Below are positions 22,437 through 25,002 of a DNA stretch of 25,002 bases, piece after piece. This stretch comes from Novosphingobium sp. (GTDB lineage Bacteria > Pseudomonadota > Alphaproteobacteria > Sphingomonadales > Sphingomonadaceae), in assembly GCA_028697875.1 (NCBI GenBank), contig JAQVEQ010000011.1, positions 1-25,002 on the forward strand. Reading direction: 5' to 3'. The notes below the pieces were generated by a model, which made no database searches, was not told the origin of the DNA, and worked only from the letters and a program-made list of their open reading frames with translations. The position numbers were made by a program, and so were the translations under genes. Numbering within the stretch: the first letter of the stretch is position 1; every line of letters begins with the position of its first letter.

Positions 22437-22593
22437 GGGATCGCCTATAAGCCGATAGCCGACAAGCGCAATATCCGCGTGAACGGCCGCCGGGCCGATC
22501 GAGGCGGGCCCGGATGCAACAATACGCACGCCGCCGCGCAATAAACCATAATCGCCCTTGACCGGCCCAGCAGGCGAGGCCAGTTTCGCACGC

Positions 22594-23091
22594 ATGAGCG
22601 ACGAAACGCCTGATAGCCTCATACCTTACGACGAAATCGTGCAGGAAGCGCTGCGCGCCGTGGTCGGCCGGGTGCTGGGCGAGATCGAAGGCTCCGGGGG
22701 CGAACTTCCGGGCAACCACCATTTCTACATCACGTTCAAGACCGCGGCGCCGGGCGTTTCGATTCCCTCGCACTTGCGCGAACGTTTTCCCGACGAAATG
22801 ACCATCGTCCTGCAGAACAAGTTCTGGGACCTGTCGGTCGGGGACGAGGCCTTTTCCGTGGGGCTGAGCTTCAACCAGCTTCCGGCCAAGCTGACCATCC
22901 CCTTCGCCGCGATCACCGGCTTCGTCGATCCGGCAGTCGATTTCGGGCTGCAATTCCAGGCTTCGGTGCCGGACATGGCGCCCGAACCGCACGACAATGC
23001 CGAAAACGATTCGTCGGGACAGGACGGCGGCGCGCCGGGGGCCGATGACGGTTCCAATGTCGTGACGGTCGATTTCGGACGCAAGAAATAG
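22594..23091 (+). CDS. sspB: ClpXP adaptor SspB, alphaproteobacterial type
   Basis: A 165-residue adaptor that delivers ssrA-tagged and other substrates to ClpXP. The substrate-binding beta fold shows as HHFYITFKTAAPGVSIPSHLRERFPDEMTIVLQNKFWDLSV and FSVGLSFNQLPAKLTIPFAAITGFVDP. It is followed by a disordered acidic linker, and the C-terminal NVVTVDFGRKK tail is the usual ClpX-docking peptide. ATG 22594 is chosen for length; GGCGAGG lies upstream. It diverges from hisB across 157 bases. Confidence 0.94.
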   Translation: MSDETPDSLIPYDEIVQEALRAVVGRVLGEIEGSGGELPGNHHFYITFKTAAPGVSIPSHLRERFPDEMTIVLQNKFWDLSVGDEAFSVGLSFNQLPAKLTIPFAAITGFVDPAVDFGLQFQASVPDMAPEPHDNAENDSSGQDGGAPGADDGSNVVTVDFGRKK

Positions 23092-23132
23092 CGGCCAGGC
23101 GGACCGTGCGTGGCCGGACCGGGGGAACGGCA

Positions 23133-23549
23133 ATGCCGAAGACCATCAAGGACAAGGGCAAGACGCGTCCCGTGACGTCCCCCGGGACGCCGCCCGCGCC
23201 GGACGTTCCCGGCGCCCCCACGCCCGACGCGGCCATCAACTTGCTGATCGCCGATATCGCCATGCGGGGCGGGACGTACCTCACCCGGCTGGCGGTCGAA
23301 AAGGCGCTGCTGCGTTCGCGTTACGACCCGCGGGCCGCGAAGAAGGCGCTTGCCGGGCAGACGCTTGGCAAACGGCTCCTCTCTCTCGGGGCCAGCAGGC
23401 TCGCGGCCCGTTCGGTGCCGGGGGCGCTGGTGGTCGGCGGCGGGCTACTGGCGAAGGCCATGCTCGACCGGGCGCGCAAGCGGCGCAAGGCCGCCCAGGA
23501 AAGCCCCGCGACGGCGGGCGAAACCGCGCCCGGCAAGACAGAGGCTTGA
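23133..23549 (+). CDS. Basic hypothetical protein
   Basis: A 138-residue protein from ATG 23133, with GGGGGAA upstream; an in-frame GTG at 23106 is less likely. The N-terminus is Pro/Lys-rich and probably disordered. Residues about 30-115 are helical (NLLIADIAMRGGTYLTRLAVEKALLRSRYDPRAAKKALAG... LGKRLLSLGASRLAARSVPGALVVGGGLLAKAMLDRARKRRK). A moderately hydrophobic stretch with GGG is flanked by Arg/Lys, which might touch the membrane. The tail is Ala/Thr-rich. I do not recognise the family. It sits between sspB and gmk on the same strand and is likely co-transcribed. Confidence 0.8.
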   Translation: MPKTIKDKGKTRPVTSPGTPPAPDVPGAPTPDAAINLLIADIAMRGGTYLTRLAVEKALLRSRYDPRAAKKALAGQTLGKRLLSLGASRLAARSVPGALVVGGGLLAKAMLDRARKRRKAAQESPATAGETAPGKTEA

Positions 23550-23579
23550 TTCCCGCGCCAGCCCGCGCCAATTGCCCGC

Positions 23580-24215
23580 ATGGCCAATAGCGAAAGCCTC
23601 CACCGCCGCGGACTGATGTTCGTCCTTTCCTCGCCTTCCGGCGCGGGCAAGACCACGATTTCGCGAATGCTCCTCAATGCCGAGGACAACCTCCACATGT
23701 CGGTGTCCGTCACCACCCGCCCGATGCGTCCGGGCGAGATCGACGGCAAGGACTACATCTTCGCCCGCCAGCCGGAATTCGACCGGATGGTGGCGGAAGA
23801 GGCCTTCCTCGAATGGGCGGAAGTCTTCGGCAATTGCTACGGCACGCCCAAGGCGGAAATCGAGGCGGGCCTGCGCAACGGCAAGGATTACCTGTTCGAC
23901 ATCGACTGGCAGGGGGCCCAGCAGCTGCACCAGCGGGCCGGGACCGACGTGGTCAAGGTATTCCTCCTGCCTCCCAGCCTCGCGGAGCTGGAAAACCGCC
24001 TGCACTCGCGCGGGACCGACAGCGACGAGGTGATCCGCGGCCGGATGGACCGCGCCCGCGCGGAAATCAGCCACTACGGCGAATACGATTATGTCGTGAT
24101 CAACGACGACATGCAGACCTGCTTCGCCAACGTCCGCTCGATCCTGGCCGCCGAACGGCTCAAGCGCGAGCGGCGCACGGGGCTGGGCGAATTCGTCCGC
24201 GAACTGATGCGCTGA
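23580..24215 (+). CDS. gmk: Guanylate kinase
   Basis: A 211-residue cytoplasmic kinase that converts GMP to GDP with ATP. The P-loop is SPSGAGKTT (K24). The GMP-binding segment SVSVTTRPMRPGEIDGKDYIF and the YGTPKAEIEAGLRNGKDYLFDIDWQGAQQL region are intact, as is the lid and C-terminal DYVVIND motif. Length agrees with the family. It lies 30 bases after the hypothetical gene and ends facing the minus-strand gene at the right edge. Confidence 0.97.
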   Translation: MANSESLHRRGLMFVLSSPSGAGKTTISRMLLNAEDNLHMSVSVTTRPMRPGEIDGKDYIFARQPEFDRMVAEEAFLEWAEVFGNCYGTPKAEIEAGLRNGKDYLFDIDWQGAQQLHQRAGTDVVKVFLLPPSLAELENRLHSRGTDSDEVIRGRMDRARAEISHYGEYDYVVINDDMQTCFANVRSILAAERLKRERRTGLGEFVRELMR

Positions 24216-24229
24216 AACGTCCGGCAGGA

Positions 24230-24247
24230 CACCGGCACGGGCCGGTG
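24230..24247. terminator. Weak hairpin between convergent genes, possible bidirectional terminator
   Basis: CACCGG-CACGGG-CCGGTG forms a 6-base stem between the gmk stop and the stop of the convergent gene. No T-run is present on either strand, so termination would need Rho or the hairpin is incidental. Confidence 0.35.
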
Positions 24248-24258
24248 CCCGCCATCCG

Positions 24259-25002
24259 TCAGAACTGCGTGCTCCAGCGCAAGGCCACGCCCTTGTCGTC
24301 GGGCAGCGAGGCGTAGTGCCCCGGATCCTTGCGGTAGAACAGGCTGGCCGTCGCATGGCCGGCAAACAGCGGACCGCTCCACACCAGTTCGCCCATGACT
24401 TCCCGCCCTTTCGGCGTCAGGTTGAGGCGGCTGATGGCGAAGCCCGGCGTTTCGGTCCCGTAATCGTAACTGACCGGCAGGTCGAGATTGAGCCCGCCAT
24501 GCTCCACCCTGAGCGGCTGGGCCACGCGCAAGGCGACCCGGTCGGACTTGCCGAACACGTGGTCGCGGCTGAGATCGAGCGACCAGGCGCGGCTGCGCAG
24601 GAGCGATCCGCCCGCGATCACGCCCGCGCTGCGCGCCATTGTCCAGCCTTCGCGCCAGGCCGCGCCGATCCGCCATGACGGCCCGACCTGCCAGCTTGCC
24701 CGTCCGTCGAGGAACAGGCTGTCCGCCCCCTTGCCGCCGAACCCGTCGTTGAAGCGCGCGCCGAGGATCGTGCGGTCTTCCGCCAGCCAGTTGACGCCGA
24801 GCGCCATGGTCAGGCCGTCCCAGTCGCGGTCGAGCGCGAGGCCGAAGCGCGTCATCCCGTCGCTCGAACGCGAGGCCCGCATGGCATTGTCGAACAGGAC
24901 CGGCGCGCCGGACAGGACGTGGGCGCTCTCCCCGCTGGCGGGGCAGACGGGCTGGCCGCTGACGGCCGCGCAGGCGGCGTCGGCCGGCGCGCTGGCGCTG
25001 CT
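24259..25002 (-). CDS. C-terminal part of a probable outer-membrane or autotransporter-type protein (possibly S8 peptidase); partial
   Basis: The frame is open from the right edge (first visible codon at 25002) to the stop at 24259, giving 247 residues; the N-terminus lies outside. The visible part alternates hydrophobic and polar residues like beta strands (FGLALDRDWDGLTMALGVNW, ASWQVGPSWRIGAAWREGW, LDLPVSYDYGTETPGFAISRLNLTPKG). It ends in ALRWSTQF, whose final Phe is typical of outer-membrane barrels. The phrase SLFYRKDPGHYASLPDDKG recalls the ends of sphingomonad subtilisin-like (S8) peptidases, but no catalytic domain is visible here. Two cysteines near the edge (CAAVSGQPVC) may form a disulfide. 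Confidence 0.7.
   Translation of the reverse strand, partial: SSASAPADAACAAVSGQPVCPASGESAHVLSGAPVLFDNAMRASRSSDGMTRFGLALDRDWDGLTMALGVNWLAEDRTILGARFNDGFGGKGADSLFLDGRASWQVGPSWRIGAAWREGWTMARSAGVIAGGSLLRSRAWSLDLSRDHVFGKSDRVALRVAQPLRVEHGGLNLDLPVSYDYGTETPGFAISRLNLTPKGREVMGELVWSGPLFAGHATASLFYRKDPGHYASLPDDKGVALRWSTQF

Noticed and set aside
1..25002. CRISPR array, rRNA or IS element
   Set aside because: No regularly spaced repeats, no rRNA-like sequence and no transposase frame with terminal repeats were seen.

Overview
The window looks like a high-GC chromosome of an alphaproteobacterium of the order Sphingomonadales, most likely an Erythrobacteraceae or Novosphingobium-like organism. This is inferred from the style of the proteins, the DUF3489/DUF2924/recombinase cluster, a HPELVEG-type palindromic insertion in hisF and a PEP-CTERM mini-protein; no database search was possible.

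Positions 1-6975 look like an accessory island next to a tRNA-Ser(GGA) gene. On the minus strand lies a two-gene operon: an all-helical protein of about 580 residues (1630-3369), followed with a 4-base overlap by a protein with a predicted PD-(D/E)XK nuclease N-terminus that runs off the left edge (1633 to 1). Upstream of the pair are a plausible promoter, a 20-base palindrome and a 19-codon leader ORF. On the plus strand lies a tightly coupled DUF3489 - DUF2924 - large serine recombinase operon (4159-6769), preceded by three consecutive hairpins. A small unrecognised gene (3708-3947) lies between them. Base composition is lower in parts of this region than in the core: 34 of 60 bases are G/C in 3541-3600, against 43 of 60 in 12901-12960.

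From the tRNA rightwards the window is core chromosome. It holds a DUF1905 protein, the bifunctional (p)ppGpp synthetase/hydrolase, hemF, a PdeM-like phosphoesterase, infC (apparently starting at AUA), an SLC13/DASS transporter and a J-domain protein. The complete Tol-Pal operon ybgC-tolQ-tolR-tolA-tolB-pal follows on the minus strand, with most junctions overlapping.

The right end holds a histidine biosynthesis cluster on the minus strand, hisB-hisH-hisA-hisF, then a PEP-CTERM mini-protein with a sigma-54-like promoter, then hisE-hinT. Diverging from hisB are sspB, an unknown basic protein and gmk. The window ends in the C-terminus of a probable outer-membrane or autotransporter-type protein.

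The best candidate for an undescribed system is the nuclease-like/helical gene pair on the tRNA-linked recombinase island. Secondary items are the hairpin array before the recombinase operon, the palindrome-derived insertion in hisF next to a catalytic Asp, and the PEP-CTERM gene inside the his cluster.
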